Part shown: piece after piece, positions 10,501 to 18,809 of the stretch
How the letters are laid out: every line of letters begins with the position of its first letter
Position numbering within the stretch: position 1 is the stretch's first letter
Assembly: GCA_030527205.1 (NCBI GenBank)
Contig: JAUNBG010000003.1
Span: 66,283 to 130,282 of the forward strand
From: Planctomycetia bacterium
GTDB lineage: Bacteria; Planctomycetota; Planctomycetia; Pirellulales; Thermoguttaceae
Direction of reading: 5' to 3'
Length of the DNA: 64,000 nucleotides
Made by a program: the position numbers and the translations under genes
The notes under the pieces: generated by a model
What the model was told of the DNA's origin: nothing
The model's input: the letters and a program-made list of their open reading frames with translations, nothing else
Database searches by the model: none

Positions 10501-10670
10501 ATTCCTATTGCTTTCGGTCGATTATTAACCGTTAAATTGGTTGCGTCGATGTCTTTTTGTTGACTCTGGAACTCGGAAGACAACGGATTGCCTGAGATTG
10601 TTTGATTGGAAAAAATTCCCAAATTCAATCCCCAAAAGATCAAAAAAAGAAATAAAAATCGCTGTTTCAT
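7572..10670 (-). CDS. Secreted alpha-L-rhamnosidase, GH78
   Basis: Exported glycoside hydrolase releasing L-rhamnose from plant polysaccharides or glycosides. A signal peptide covers about residues 1-22 (MKQRFLFLFLIFWGLNLG). It is followed by the N-terminal beta domain that opens LTVNNRPKAIGIDSGMPLFGWEI, the Bac_rhamnosid_N region near 170-330, and the (alpha/alpha)6 catalytic barrel. The catalytic-loop signature appears as ITDCPHREKLGWLEQ; the glutamate fits the family's general acid. A C-terminal beta domain (NGHFWSIRGKIVSDW) closes the 1032 residues, a normal size. The start has AAGGAACC upstream. It stands alone, with no transporter or SusC/D-like partner beside it, and fits a gut or plant-debris lifestyle. 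Exact linkage specificity is not readable. Confidence 0.92.
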   Translation of the reverse strand: MKQRFLFLFLIFWGLNLGIFSNQTISGNPLSSEFQSQQKDIDATNLTVNNRPKAIGIDSGMPLFGWEIQGKNRFNVRQISYRICVASKESELDADRSPSDDDNLLWDSGVISSDQTQGIVYQGKPLESSTHYFWRVEIKTESKSQNSSNDSEFIIDQESSSSYFVTGIIHPEDWKAKWISMDRTNDDPLPFFKKEFELEQPKEKIDYAVLHICGLGHYSLWFNDRPLDSMPRRIDPGWTNYRQTCLYSTYQIDGKSDMIRDSSNKISVALGNGMFNVPGGRYVKYTGSFGLPKLICQMTIRYQDGSTQTVISDETWKAAFGLIDFSCVYGGEDWNFSRFDQSDISQDSVSQIQFSQADASQAKMFPENQKSAEKNVSAKIDSAAWIKDLNKMAIADSSKYLVEIEDWQDAILTESPGGVLRAEEQPPVVVIERMKPEAVSVLPNGQIEANFGFNFSGQPLVYCFVPKNKTIKITLAEMKEQPWNGHSYSLTGGKCSEESLIPFSPLFSYWGFQYLYIEGAKWIQDPEVQKILQEKNVKNVSSAAEIVDSPLIFQIQADYISSSAKDVGDFQSDGAWLNEIDQMVDRSVRSNLQSCITDCPHREKLGWLEQIHLMGPSIMYHYNIHTLLQKVCRDMTEAQLDDGMIPDIAPEYTRFSEGFFWSAEWSSAAVQIPYFLYRWYGDTKTLEHQYETMDRYVRFMAGTRNENGLVRAGLGDWYDWSLDKGHFGKGGYSQHTPGELTATAFLVSNAEIMAKVAQMLNKSDDFSFYSDLMNQAKNDFQKAYYNSETKVVATGSQASYAFALYFHLVPEEDRDAVLTNLMADIEKWEYRQSTGEVAFRFLIRSLADAGRSDVLWKMIQRENAPGYVHMLKHWGMKTLSETWDGPGSSMNHCMFGHIQEWFMANILGIGQTENSIGYSEILLRPEPMKNEIKTANGHFWSIRGKIVSDWNVNGTQFHWNFEIPGNATAVVQIPVVDEKSEYSIQMNGSKLNLNSDGSQEIGFEPSKNGNPARVILKLGSGYYQIDSTIYAD

Positions 10671-10972
10671 TTCAATGGTTCCTTTGTTAATTTTGAAAGC
10701 TGTTCATCATTCGTCGATGTTCGATGCCTTTGATTATGCGCAAGGCTGTTGCTTTTCCAAAAAAATGATTCCTGTTTCGCTAAAATATTATCGTTTGTTT
10801 TTGCTCAACCTTCGGCAGCGTCAGGTTTCGGAAAAATGAGGCAATTTTCTGCCCATTACATTTGTCATTTTAACATTTTAACGACTTGAAAGAAAGGTTC
10901 GATTTCAAAAAAACAAAAAATCAGTTGTTCTGATATTTTGCCCAATTCCCTTCCTTTCTGTAATTTTCCCGG

Positions 10973-11223
10973 TTTTTCTTTTCGCGACACAGAATATAAG
11001 ATTATCCGTCGGAATAGAGGATTTTCGCGGCGAACAGGATAAAAACTCCCAAAACGAGCGGCAAAAACAAATCTCTTTTAACGGAAACGAATCATTTTCA
11101 AATGAAACTGCCGTTTTAAAAGCGATTTCAATAGCGACGAAATCGGAAGTTTCAAAAAGAAAACGTCCTTGCGTTTTCGCAGCGCAAAAATTTCCAATAT
11201 CATTACAAAAATGGGGAAAAGAG
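10973..11223 (-). repeat. 250-290 bp dispersed repeat, copy 1
   Basis: Aligns by eye with 23521-23812 over nearly its whole length, starting TTTTTCTTTTCGCGACAC and ending near GGGGAAA(A)GAG, with many substitutions and indels. On the minus strand both copies keep an open frame with shared residues (AVSFE, CRSFWEF), but neither has an ATG start. It could be an intergenic element or the remnant of a gene. Confidence 0.65.
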
Positions 11224-11339
11224 GAGTTCCTTTTTTCTCGAAAAATCTCTTCTGAAGAAAAGCGTTGCCTCTTCTTTTCCAAACTTATTTCAAATCAGAA
11301 GCGTCATTGGGACAAAAGGTTTTTATGCTGAAATCTCTT

Positions 11340-11370
11340 AAAAAAGATCGTCGGGGTTTTCAAACCCGAC
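11340..11370 (-). terminator. Intrinsic terminator of the suhB-like gene
   Basis: On the minus strand GTCGGG...CCCCGAC forms a stem around a T/A-rich loop, and six T residues follow four bases later, about 50 bases past the suhB-like stop. Confidence 0.6.
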
Positions 11371-11421
11371 AACGTCAAGCGACGGTTAAGAGAAAAGTCT
11401 GTTTGTTTGGATCGATTTCGT

Positions 11422-12261
11422 TCAAGACAAAGAAATGGAATGAACGCTTTGAAGAAATTCTTGATGCAGTTTTTCTGTTGCTGAGGCAATAATCGACGGC
11501 GAAGCGAGATCAAACGGCAGACCATTTTGGGCTGTAACAATTCCGCCTGCTTCTCGAACCAATAAAACGCCTGCTGCAACATCCCAGGCATGAGAGGCCA
11601 AACCGAAAAAAAGATCAAAACGACCTGCCGCTAAATAAGCGAGATTTAATGCGGTTGAGCCTGTTCGACGAATTCCTTGATATTGATTTCTCATTGAATT
11701 GAAAAGATAATGATATTTTGAATCGGAATTTGTATGCATTGGGAAAGATATCGAAAATAAAGAATCAGACAACTTTTCAACGTTTCGACAACGAATGCGT
11801 CGACCATTTAAAAATGCCCCTTGTTGATAAGCTGCTGTAAAGCATTCTTCGGCGACAGGATCAAAAATGACGCCGCAAAGCAAATCATTTCCGCAGGTCA
11901 AACCGATTGAGGTTGCGAAAAATGGAACCTGATGAACAAAATTGGTCGTTCCATCCAAAGGATCAATAATCCAGGTCAAAGGAAATTCTTTCGGCGATTG
12001 CGATCCGCATTCATGTTCGGCAAGTTGAGTCAGACAAGTCTGTTCTTCTCCCAAAATAGAATGCGTCGGAAAGGCCTTCAACAAAATATTTTGAATTGTT
12101 TCCTGAGCGGCAATATCAGCTTCTGTGACAAGATCGGCTGGATGTTTTTCTTGATATCCGACTTTTCCCAATTTGTTTAAGAGAATAGAACCCGCCGATT
12201 TTGCCGCTTGAATTGCAACGTCCAAATAAACCGATACGTCCAGATAAACCGATGTTGCCAT
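11422..12261 (-). CDS. Inositol-monophosphatase family phosphatase
   Basis: Mg2+-dependent, Li+-sensitive-type sugar or inositol phosphatase (SuhB/ImpA family), 279 residues. All metal-binding motifs are present: DLVTEAD (43-49), GEE (71-73), the signature WIIDPLDGTTNF (97-108) and AWDVAAG near 222. Substrate is not predictable: inositol-1-phosphate, fructose-1,6-bisphosphate, histidinol phosphate or NADP have all been found in the family. The N-terminus carries an in-frame 18 bp tandem duplication that gives VYLDVSVYLDV. Cytoplasmic and monocistronic, followed by its own terminator. The start has only a weak GAG ribosome site. Confidence 0.88.
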   Translation of the reverse strand: MATSVYLDVSVYLDVAIQAAKSAGSILLNKLGKVGYQEKHPADLVTEADIAAQETIQNILLKAFPTHSILGEEQTCLTQLAEHECGSQSPKEFPLTWIIDPLDGTTNFVHQVPFFATSIGLTCGNDLLCGVIFDPVAEECFTAAYQQGAFLNGRRIRCRNVEKLSDSLFSISFPMHTNSDSKYHYLFNSMRNQYQGIRRTGSTALNLAYLAAGRFDLFFGLASHAWDVAAGVLLVREAGGIVTAQNGLPFDLASPSIIASATEKLHQEFLQSVHSISLS

Positions 12262-12495
12262 TAGAATTCTCGTTTCAATATAGCAATTAATGTTTTGTGA
12301 AATTCCCCATTTTAAACGTTCAAAATCGAGAACTCAAAAAATAAACGACATTTTTGGTCGCAATGCGCCGCCGAGGAATCGTTGATCGTTGATAATGCCG
12401 AGGAGAAATAATTTTCAACTTTCAACTCTCCTTTTAAGTCCGATAATATGTCAAAAAGGGACGGAAAACCAAAAACGGTAACCTTTCGATTAAAT

Positions 12496-12535
12496 CTTGA
12501 AACAGACCCCCTCTAAAGCTTGAAACAGCCCCCTC
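12496..12535. repeat. Tandem CTTGAAACAG(A)CCCCCTC pair
   Basis: Two near-identical 17-18 bp units (12496-12513 and 12519-12535) immediately after the rpiB stop codon. The reverse complement, GAGGGGGCTGTTT, recurs at 20079-20091 just upstream of der. Function unknown. Confidence 0.6.
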
Positions 12536-12541
12536 GGCAAT

Positions 12542-13210
12542 TCAAAGACCGGTTTCCTCTTCGATAAGACGAATTTTATCGATACGCGTCTGATGACGTC
12601 CGCCAAGATAATCGGTATTAAGCCAACGCAAAACAATGGCAACGGCCGCTGATTCGCCGATCATTTCTCCTGAAAGACATAAAATATTGGCGTCGTTATG
12701 CTTTCGGCTCAATTCAGCGGTTAATTCGCTATGACAAAAAGCGGCTCGAATGTTCGGAAATTTATTCGCAACAATACACATTCCAAGCCCTGTTCCGCAG
12801 ATCAGAATTCCGTTATCGACTTCGCCGCAACTGACCTTTTTCGCAACAATCGCTGCAATATCTGGATAGTCGGCATAATAAGTCATTGAATTGAGATTGC
12901 CGTTGCCGTTGCCATTTGTATATTCATCTAAAGTTTGATTTTTGTCGCAGACAAGCAGAAAACTTAAGTCAGAACCAATATATTTCAGCGGATTGGAAGA
13001 AGAACGAGAACTCTGAAACTCAATAGCCCCAACCAAAGGAGACATTATTTCAATCTCTTTTGATCCATAATCTTTTATTTCATAGCCTTCTTGAGAAAGA
13101 GGGACACGGTCGTCATCGGACGTCCATTGATTACGAAACCAAATTTGACGCAATAATGATTCGGCAATTTTTCCTCCGCGATGATCACTCCCAAGGGCGA
13201 TTCGAAGCAT
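12542..13210 (-). CDS. rpiB: Ribose-5-phosphate isomerase B with insertion
   Basis: Interconverts ribose-5-phosphate and ribulose-5-phosphate in the pentose phosphate pathway. LRIALGSDHRG at the N-terminus, DYPD (114-117), the catalytic-cysteine loop LICGTGLGMCIVANK with Cys138, SRKHNDAN and GGRHQTRIDKI are all RpiB/LacAB features. The family is normally about 150 residues; this protein has 222. The extra 70 or so lie before DYPD, in two stretches (about 24-40 and 51-112), the second including a NGNGNGN tract. Core motifs are intact, so activity is likely. Promoter and AGGAG ribosome site are clear upstream. Confidence 0.9.
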   Translation of the reverse strand: MLRIALGSDHRGGKIAESLLRQIWFRNQWTSDDDRVPLSQEGYEIKDYGSKEIEIMSPLVGAIEFQSSRSSSNPLKYIGSDLSFLLVCDKNQTLDEYTNGNGNGNLNSMTYYADYPDIAAIVAKKVSCGEVDNGILICGTGLGMCIVANKFPNIRAAFCHSELTAELSRKHNDANILCLSGEMIGESAAVAIVLRWLNTDYLGGRHQTRIDKIRLIEEETGL

Positions 13211-13712
13211 GGTTCACTCCTGTATTATATCATCTGAATTCAAGTCGATCAAACGTTCTTTTGCTTTGGGAACCATTCAATATGATTCAAAAATGAAAAA
13301 TCGGTTGAATACAAATGATTGAGTTGTTGGGCTAAATAAATTGGAAAAAACAAAACATGTTGAATCCAATCTTTTTTGAAGACGGACAAACGGTCGAAAA
13401 TGTTTTGAGGAAAACAAACTGGGACTGTCGATAAAACCCCTTATTAAAATGATTTTATTATAATAATAATATCATTAGCGACAAGGGCTTGATTAGAAGA
13501 TTATTTGCATTATGATTCTCATTAGTCCAAAAGAACGCGGAGGATTCAAGAGTCAAATTGACGGACCTAATGATCAGGATTTTCCAACAAGCTTGATATA
13601 AATCAAAAAATAGAAAAGTAACAACAGGAAACAGAAACAAAACAGAAAACGAAGACGGATACAGAAAGCGGAAACAAAAACAAAGTAGGAGACAAAAAAC
13701 GAAAAACGGAAA
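13211..13712. other. 502 bp spacer between tRNA-Leu and rpiB
   Basis: Holds the rpiB promoter next to the gene. The remainder (a very AT-rich stretch near 13440-13480) shows no gene I can support; open frames on the minus strand are antisense extensions across the tRNA. Confidence 0.5.
13224..13252 (-). promoter_or_regulatory. Sigma-70-type promoter of rpiB
   Basis: On the minus strand TTGATC (13247-13252) and TATAAT (13224-13229) are separated by exactly 17 bases, and an AGGAG ribosome site and the rpiB ATG follow within 14 bases of the -10 box. The leader would therefore be very short. Confidence 0.6.
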
Positions 13713-13794
13713 TGCGGATGAGAGGACTCGAACCTCCACGCGATGAAGCACCAGATCCTAAGTCTGGCGTGTCTGCCAATTCCACCACATCCGC
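13713..13794 (-). tRNA. tRNA-Leu (anticodon UAG)
   Basis: On the minus strand the 7 bp acceptor stem GCGGATG/CATCCGC closes an 82-base cloverleaf. The anticodon arm is CCAGA-CTTAGGA-TCTGG (anticodon TAG, reading CUA and other CUN codons). The T arm contains GGTTCGAGTCC, and the long variable arm is typical of class II leucine tRNAs. The D-loop has GGCAGAC. The discriminator base is A, and CCA is not encoded. Confidence 0.95.
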
Positions 13795-13895
13795 AAAAAG
13801 AAAAAAAGATATAAAATAATTATAATTCTTTTTTTTTATTGAACAACCATTCGGTTTAAAATATTTCTTTTCGGAAAGAGAAGCGGTTTTATAAA

Positions 13896-14003
13896 GAAAG
13901 TTCCCAAAAATCGCAGGGAACGCGGACGTCTTGTTCGCAAGAATTGTTTTTTGCGACGCTTCCTGAATTGAGTTTATTGCAAAAACGGGTTTTTTGAACT
14001 TCC
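13896..14003 (+). repeat. MITE-like element, copy B (subfamily II)
   Basis: 108 bp between the tRNA-Leu gene and the 3' end of the helicase gene. Termini GAAAGTTCCC / GAACTTCC. The core palindrome has two changes that both leave G-U pairs, so an RNA stem would survive. No clear flanking duplication. Confidence 0.75.
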
Positions 14004-14012
14004 TGTGAGAGT

Positions 14013-14045
14013 TCCGCCGTTTGGCTCGAAGGTTGTTACGGCGGA
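14013..14045. other. Inverted repeat TCCGCCGT / ACGGCGGA
   Basis: Perfect 8 bp stem with a 17-base loop, directly beside MITE copy B and about 130 bases past the helicase stop. No T-run on either strand, so not a standard terminator. Confidence 0.5.
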
Positions 14046-14173
14046 GAGTTTGACGTCGCGTTGATGTTCAGAGTTTTTGCCTTTCTGAGCCAATGATGCC
14101 CTTGTTGAGACCCTTTTTGACAGATTTTATGAATGATGCAACAAAAAAAATAATTGGGCTGTTTTTCTTTTGG

Positions 14174-16888
14174 TCAATGCGACGCTTTTTTATCAGAAAC
14201 GATTTGAGAAAGATCAGGATCAGACAACGGCGTTTCAACCGTTCCAACTCCGGATAAAAATGTGATCGTTGCGATTTTTGCCCCGCGAGGTCCCTGAATT
14301 TGGTTGACAACTCCAATTCCGTATTTTTTATGGCGAATCAAATCGGAAACCTGAATCGTCATTTCAAGATTAATTGATGACGGTTGAGAAGTCGACAGCT
14401 CCTGTTTTTGAGAAGAAAGCAAATCCGTTGCCAAGGTTATTGCCGACGGAGAAATTTCGACAGATTTGGACGGAATTGATTTCTTTTTTTTCAGAGCAAT
14501 TTCCTGTAAAAATTCCTCTTCATATAAAATGACGCGCTCAGGAGAATCGTTCTTGTTTTCGTTTCCCAAACGTTTTTTTCGTTTGCTTGAAGATGTTCCT
14601 GCTTTTTTTGTAACTGGATTGGATTGCGTTGGCGCCGCAGAAAAATCGTCATATTGAAAAACGGCTTCTTCGGTCGATTCGCTATGAATGTCGTCATATT
14701 CCGGATCAAGTTCTGGTTCCGGTTCGAACGTTATTTTGATATAATCGTTGCGTTTTTCATTGCTTTTGGGACTTTTTTCTTCGGATGGCTGAGGAATGGG
14801 AGTTGCAGATTGATGATTAAACGCCAATCCGGATTCGCACGCGTTGGGGGTTGGATCAATTGTTGACAATGTTTCTTGAGATTCTCGATTGCTTTCGATT
14901 GCATTGATTTGATCATTGGGGAGCTCGAAAAGAAAACGACTCAAGATTGAAGAGCAATAAGTTCCGCGATACTCTCGAAATTGCGTTCGACTCAAACGAA
15001 TTTCTTCTTTTGCTCGAGTAATGCCAACAAACAAGAGTCTTCGTTCTTCTTCGAGTTGCATTTTATCGTTGACAGAACGTTCATGCGGCAAAATATTGTC
15101 TTCCAATGCAATGAGATAAACAATCGGAAATTCGAGTCCTTTGGAAGCATGAAGCGTCATTAAAGAAACGCGATCTGTTTCTTCGTCCCAGGCATCAACA
15201 TCGCTGACCAAAGACGCCTGTTCCAAAAAACGTTCCAAACGGTTTTCGTTCCGCATTGAAGAAAGCGATGAAGAAAAAAGTTGCGGTTTATCTTGTTGAA
15301 GTTTTAATTCTTCATTGAACATTTTATCGAATTCCCGCATTTCTGACAAAAGTTCCTGAACGTTGGCCAAACGCTGTTTGTCTTCTTCCGAGTCGGTTTC
15401 CTGAAGCAATTGGAGATAATTGGTCTCTTTTAAAAGAACTGAAAGAAGAACCTCGAGATCAAATTCGGTCGACATTTCTCCCAAATGTTGCATAAGTTCG
15501 GCAAAGGATTTGATCGCTTTTTGCGTTCTCGTTGCTATTTTAGGGATTTTTTCGACCGATTGAGTCGCTTCCAAAAGCGAACAATGATTTTGATGGGCAA
15601 ACTCTTCCAAACGAAGTTGCGTGACTTTGCCGATTCCTCGCGCCGGTTGATTTATAATTCGGCGAAAAGCAATGATATCGTTGGGATTGTAAATGAATTG
15701 CAAATAAGAAACAACGTCTTTGATTTCTTTTCGATTAAAAAATTCCAAACCTCGAACAAGTTGGAATGGAACCCCATATCGTCGCAACGAATGTTCCAGA
15801 TTGCGCGATAACGCATTCATTCGATAAAAAATCGCATAATCCTGCGGACGACGTTTTCCCTGACTGATTTCAAAGGCTATTTCTTGAGCAATGCAATCCG
15901 CTTCATCTTGATGATTGAAGCAGCGCATAACGCGGGGCAAAACGCCTTGAGCGTTTTCCGTAAAGAGTTCTTTCTCTTTTCGTTGTTTATTATTCTTGAT
16001 TAAAGCCGAAGCAATGGCCAAAATGCTTTTCGAACTTCGATAATTCTGTTCCAGACGAATGACTTTCGCGTTGGCAAAATCTTTTTCAAATTCGAGAATG
16101 TTGCGTATATTGGCCCCTCGCCAACCATAAATCGACTGATCCGGGTCGCCCGTAACCGCCAAATTCGGATAATTAATGGAAAGGGATTTGGCAATGGCAT
16201 ATTGGATTAGATTTGTGTCCTGATATTCATCGACAAGAATATAACGAAATCGATCATCCAATTGTTCGCGAACATTTGGGTTTTCTTTGAGTAAAATCGC
16301 GATATAAAGAAGAAGATCGTCGAAATCAACCGCGTTGGACGCTTGCAGCGCCCGTTGATATTCCGGATAAATTTTTTCAACAAATTGCCCTAATATATGA
16401 CCTTGTTTCGCCTGATAATTGTCCGGCAAAACCATATTATTCTTAGCCCAACTGATCGCGGAAGCAATTCGCGAACAATCAACGCCCAGAGGAAATTCCT
16501 TTTTGTCGACAATCGAGTCCAAAAGAAGTTTGCTCTGATCCATATCGTAAATCGTAAAATTTTGACTCAATCCGGTCAAGGAAGCATAAGTCCGCAAGAT
16601 TTGAGCGCAAAATCGATGAAAAGTTCCAATCCAAACGCGATGATTCGGGACGAGCAGGGACAATCGATTCTTCATTTCATCGGCCGCTTTATTTGTAAAG
16701 GTCAAAGCGGCAATTTGTCTTTGTTGAACCCCTTGATTCAGCAACCAGGCAATTCGATGCGTTACGACTCGTGTTTTCCCGCTTCCTGGTCCAGCCAGAA
16801 CCAAAAGAGGGCCGTCTTTATGCTGAACCGCTGCTTGTTGCGCCGCATTGAGACCTTCAATGAATCTGTTCGACGATTCCTTTTTCAT
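14174..16888 (-). CDS. UvrD/PcrA-type superfamily 1 DNA helicase
   Basis: ATP-driven 3'-5' helicase for excision repair or replication restart. Visible motifs are Walker A AGPGSGKT (about 32-39), LTFTNKAADEM, the DEYQD box, QNYRSS, VSLMTLHASKGLEFP and EERRLLFVGITRAKEEI. Residues about 660-830 are low-complexity and polar, rich in Ser, Glu and Pro. The C-terminus (VSDLIRHKKYGIGVV...) is the Tudor-like domain found in UvrD and PcrA, which binds RNA polymerase in characterised members. The full length of 904 residues exceeds the usual 720-750 because of the linker. I cannot separate uvrD from pcrA by sequence alone. Monocistronic. Confidence 0.9.
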   Translation of the reverse strand: MKKESSNRFIEGLNAAQQAAVQHKDGPLLVLAGPGSGKTRVVTHRIAWLLNQGVQQRQIAALTFTNKAADEMKNRLSLLVPNHRVWIGTFHRFCAQILRTYASLTGLSQNFTIYDMDQSKLLLDSIVDKKEFPLGVDCSRIASAISWAKNNMVLPDNYQAKQGHILGQFVEKIYPEYQRALQASNAVDFDDLLLYIAILLKENPNVREQLDDRFRYILVDEYQDTNLIQYAIAKSLSINYPNLAVTGDPDQSIYGWRGANIRNILEFEKDFANAKVIRLEQNYRSSKSILAIASALIKNNKQRKEKELFTENAQGVLPRVMRCFNHQDEADCIAQEIAFEISQGKRRPQDYAIFYRMNALSRNLEHSLRRYGVPFQLVRGLEFFNRKEIKDVVSYLQFIYNPNDIIAFRRIINQPARGIGKVTQLRLEEFAHQNHCSLLEATQSVEKIPKIATRTQKAIKSFAELMQHLGEMSTEFDLEVLLSVLLKETNYLQLLQETDSEEDKQRLANVQELLSEMREFDKMFNEELKLQQDKPQLFSSSLSSMRNENRLERFLEQASLVSDVDAWDEETDRVSLMTLHASKGLEFPIVYLIALEDNILPHERSVNDKMQLEEERRLLFVGITRAKEEIRLSRTQFREYRGTYCSSILSRFLFELPNDQINAIESNRESQETLSTIDPTPNACESGLAFNHQSATPIPQPSEEKSPKSNEKRNDYIKITFEPEPELDPEYDDIHSESTEEAVFQYDDFSAAPTQSNPVTKKAGTSSSKRKKRLGNENKNDSPERVILYEEEFLQEIALKKKKSIPSKSVEISPSAITLATDLLSSQKQELSTSQPSSINLEMTIQVSDLIRHKKYGIGVVNQIQGPRGAKIATITFLSGVGTVETPLSDPDLSQIVSDKKASH

Positions 16889-17447
16889 TCTTTTATTCCA
16901 TTTTACAAAAAAGAACTCTGCGATTCCGTTTTCCAGAAAACTTTTTTGTTTTTTCGATCTTTAATAATAAATAGGTAACGATTTTAACCAGACTAAAACG
17001 GCTTTGAGGCGTTAATAATCTGTCATTGTTCGGACTTGTAACCTGACAAACCGGGATTTTCGATAAGTTTGATTCTCTGCTGTTCTTTTCCCTTTTTTTA
17101 ATGGACAATTTTATCTTGAACGGCATTTTTTAAGATCATTTATTTTTTTCGGAGTTATCTTTATGCCCGTCTTCCCGAAAAAATCATATAGGAAAAGACC
17201 TTTCGCTTGATTTTTTGAAAGGGACGACATTCATAACGTCAGCAATCAGGAGAACTGGATTTCGAAAGACCGTCGTTTCGCCTGCCCAACCCAATATCGT
17301 TACGCTTTTCCGGGGATTCGCCAAAAGCAATAAATGAGTTTTGAGGGCTCTGGCAAGACAGGTTTTTTCTTCCCAATATCAAAAAACGGGAAAGTCCAGT
17401 TATATAGACTTAAAATCCCATATATTTTAAACCAATATTGTTCAAAA
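16889..17447. other. 559 bp spacer between thiL and helicase genes
   Basis: No gene recognised. A GGAG-preceded ATG near 17163 on the plus strand encodes only 15 codons and is not convincing. Confidence 0.5.
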
Positions 17448-18434
17448 TCAACCTTTTTGACGAAATTGATGCAGAAAACCGTTGAATTGTTGAAGAATTG
17501 TTTTATTTCCGGACGAATCAATGCGGCAGCAACCGTCTTGAGAATTGCAGAAAAAGCCGATTTCCGTCATTTCAACGCCATTTTGACGAAAAGGTTGATC
17601 GGTCAACAATCGAGTTGCTTCGGAAGGATCAACCGCTAAAATTAATTCAAAATCTTCGCCGTCTTCCAACGCATGGGTCAAAGGGGACTTTGCCTTGGAA
17701 AAAGAACTGCCGCCGCTTATTCGTTCGAGTTCTTCCGTATTCTTGTTCATAAGCGCAAAGACGTCGGAATGAATCGGAATTTGTGTATCGAAAAGTTGAA
17801 AACCGACACAACTTTCCCGGGCAAGCCGCGAAAGATCAAGAAGAAGCCCGTCGCTGACGTCTATTGCCGCATGAATTTGATAATGTTCATTCAAAAATTG
17901 AGCTTCCTGGATTCGAGGCAAAAAAAAGAATTGACGTTCCAAAATGCTTCCGCCAAATCGGCCTGTTGTTAAGATTCGATCTCCCGGTTGAGCTCCTGAA
18001 CGACGAAATGAACCAAATTGAGAAACAAGACCGATTGCCGTTATCGAAAGAACCAGTTTTCCGTCCCAACTATTGACATCGCCGCCCGCCAATGAAACGC
18101 CAAACTCGGACGCAAGCGGAAAAATGCCGTTCATGATTCCTTGAGCCAAATTGAATCCATTTGATTTCGGAAGCGCAACGGCAATAACAATTGAATGAGG
18201 AATGGCTGCCATTGCCGCCAAATCGCTTAAATTGACAGCCAATGCTTTTCGTCCGATCCATTCCGGCGGAACAAGATCCATTTCAAAATCGACGTCTTCG
18301 GTTAAAAGGTCGACCGTAACAACGGTATTGGACTCTTTGCTTCGCAAAATTGCGGCATCATCGCCGATCCCAAGCTCTAAATTGTCGCAAATCCCAACTT
18401 TTTGACGAATTTGAGCAATTAGTTCCTGTTCCAT
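17448..18434 (-). CDS. thiL: Thiamine-monophosphate kinase
   Basis: Phosphorylates thiamine monophosphate to the coenzyme thiamine diphosphate using ATP; last step of the pathway. It belongs to the PurM/AIR-synthetase fold. Recognisable segments are GIGDDAAILR near the N-terminus (metal and phosphate binding), TVDLLTEDVDF, IGRKALAVNLSDLAAMAA, SLAGGDVNSWDGKLVLSITAIG, GDRILTTGRFGGS and IDVSDGLLLDLSRLA; GEDFELIL sits near the C-terminus. The 328-residue length is usual. No other thi genes are nearby and no TPP riboswitch is visible in the leader. Confidence 0.92.
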   Translation of the reverse strand: MEQELIAQIRQKVGICDNLELGIGDDAAILRSKESNTVVTVDLLTEDVDFEMDLVPPEWIGRKALAVNLSDLAAMAAIPHSIVIAVALPKSNGFNLAQGIMNGIFPLASEFGVSLAGGDVNSWDGKLVLSITAIGLVSQFGSFRRSGAQPGDRILTTGRFGGSILERQFFFLPRIQEAQFLNEHYQIHAAIDVSDGLLLDLSRLARESCVGFQLFDTQIPIHSDVFALMNKNTEELERISGGSSFSKAKSPLTHALEDGEDFELILAVDPSEATRLLTDQPFRQNGVEMTEIGFFCNSQDGCCRIDSSGNKTILQQFNGFLHQFRQKG

Positions 18435-18809
18435 TTGTCCTCAATTTTCCAAAATTTTGTCAAAAAATAAAATATTTGGAAATTCAAATAATAATAATTA
18501 AATTAAAGAAAAACAAAAAATTCAAAAAGAACGAATAAAGGCGCAAAAGTTGAAACGAAATCTGTTTCAGCGGCAATTTGGATTGATTCCATTGATTTCG
18601 CTGACGGATCGTTGAAACAACAAGAGTCTGCCTGGATCGAAATCGTCTGGGCAACAGGTTGCGAATTCTGTTTTCTGTTCGTTGTTGGCTGGTTTGTTTT
18701 TCCAACAGTCAACTTTTAATAACATTGAATTGGAATGAAGAAACGCCCCAAATGCCAATATTGCTATTTGCCGCTTTGATATTTGCTTCATTGATACTCG
18801 CTGTTGTTT
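18435..18809. other. 375 bp spacer between rnz-like gene and thiL
   Basis: Very AT-rich next to thiL. A possible small plus-strand membrane peptide (18752-18826, MPILLFAALIFASLILAVVF, 24 residues) would overlap the rnz-like stop on the other strand. It has no good ribosome site, so I do not call it a gene. Confidence 0.4.

Larger units (their letters stand above)
10671..11421. other. Spacer between suhB-like and rhamnosidase genes
   Basis: 751 bp between two minus-strand genes. It holds copy 1 of the 250-290 bp repeat (10973-11223) and the suhB-like gene's terminator (11340-11370). The rest shows nothing recognisable. Confidence 0.6.

Noticed and set aside
17163-17210. Short plus-strand peptide with GGAG site (MPVFPKKSYRKRPFA)
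   Set aside because: Only 15 codons, not followed by a gene it could regulate on that strand.
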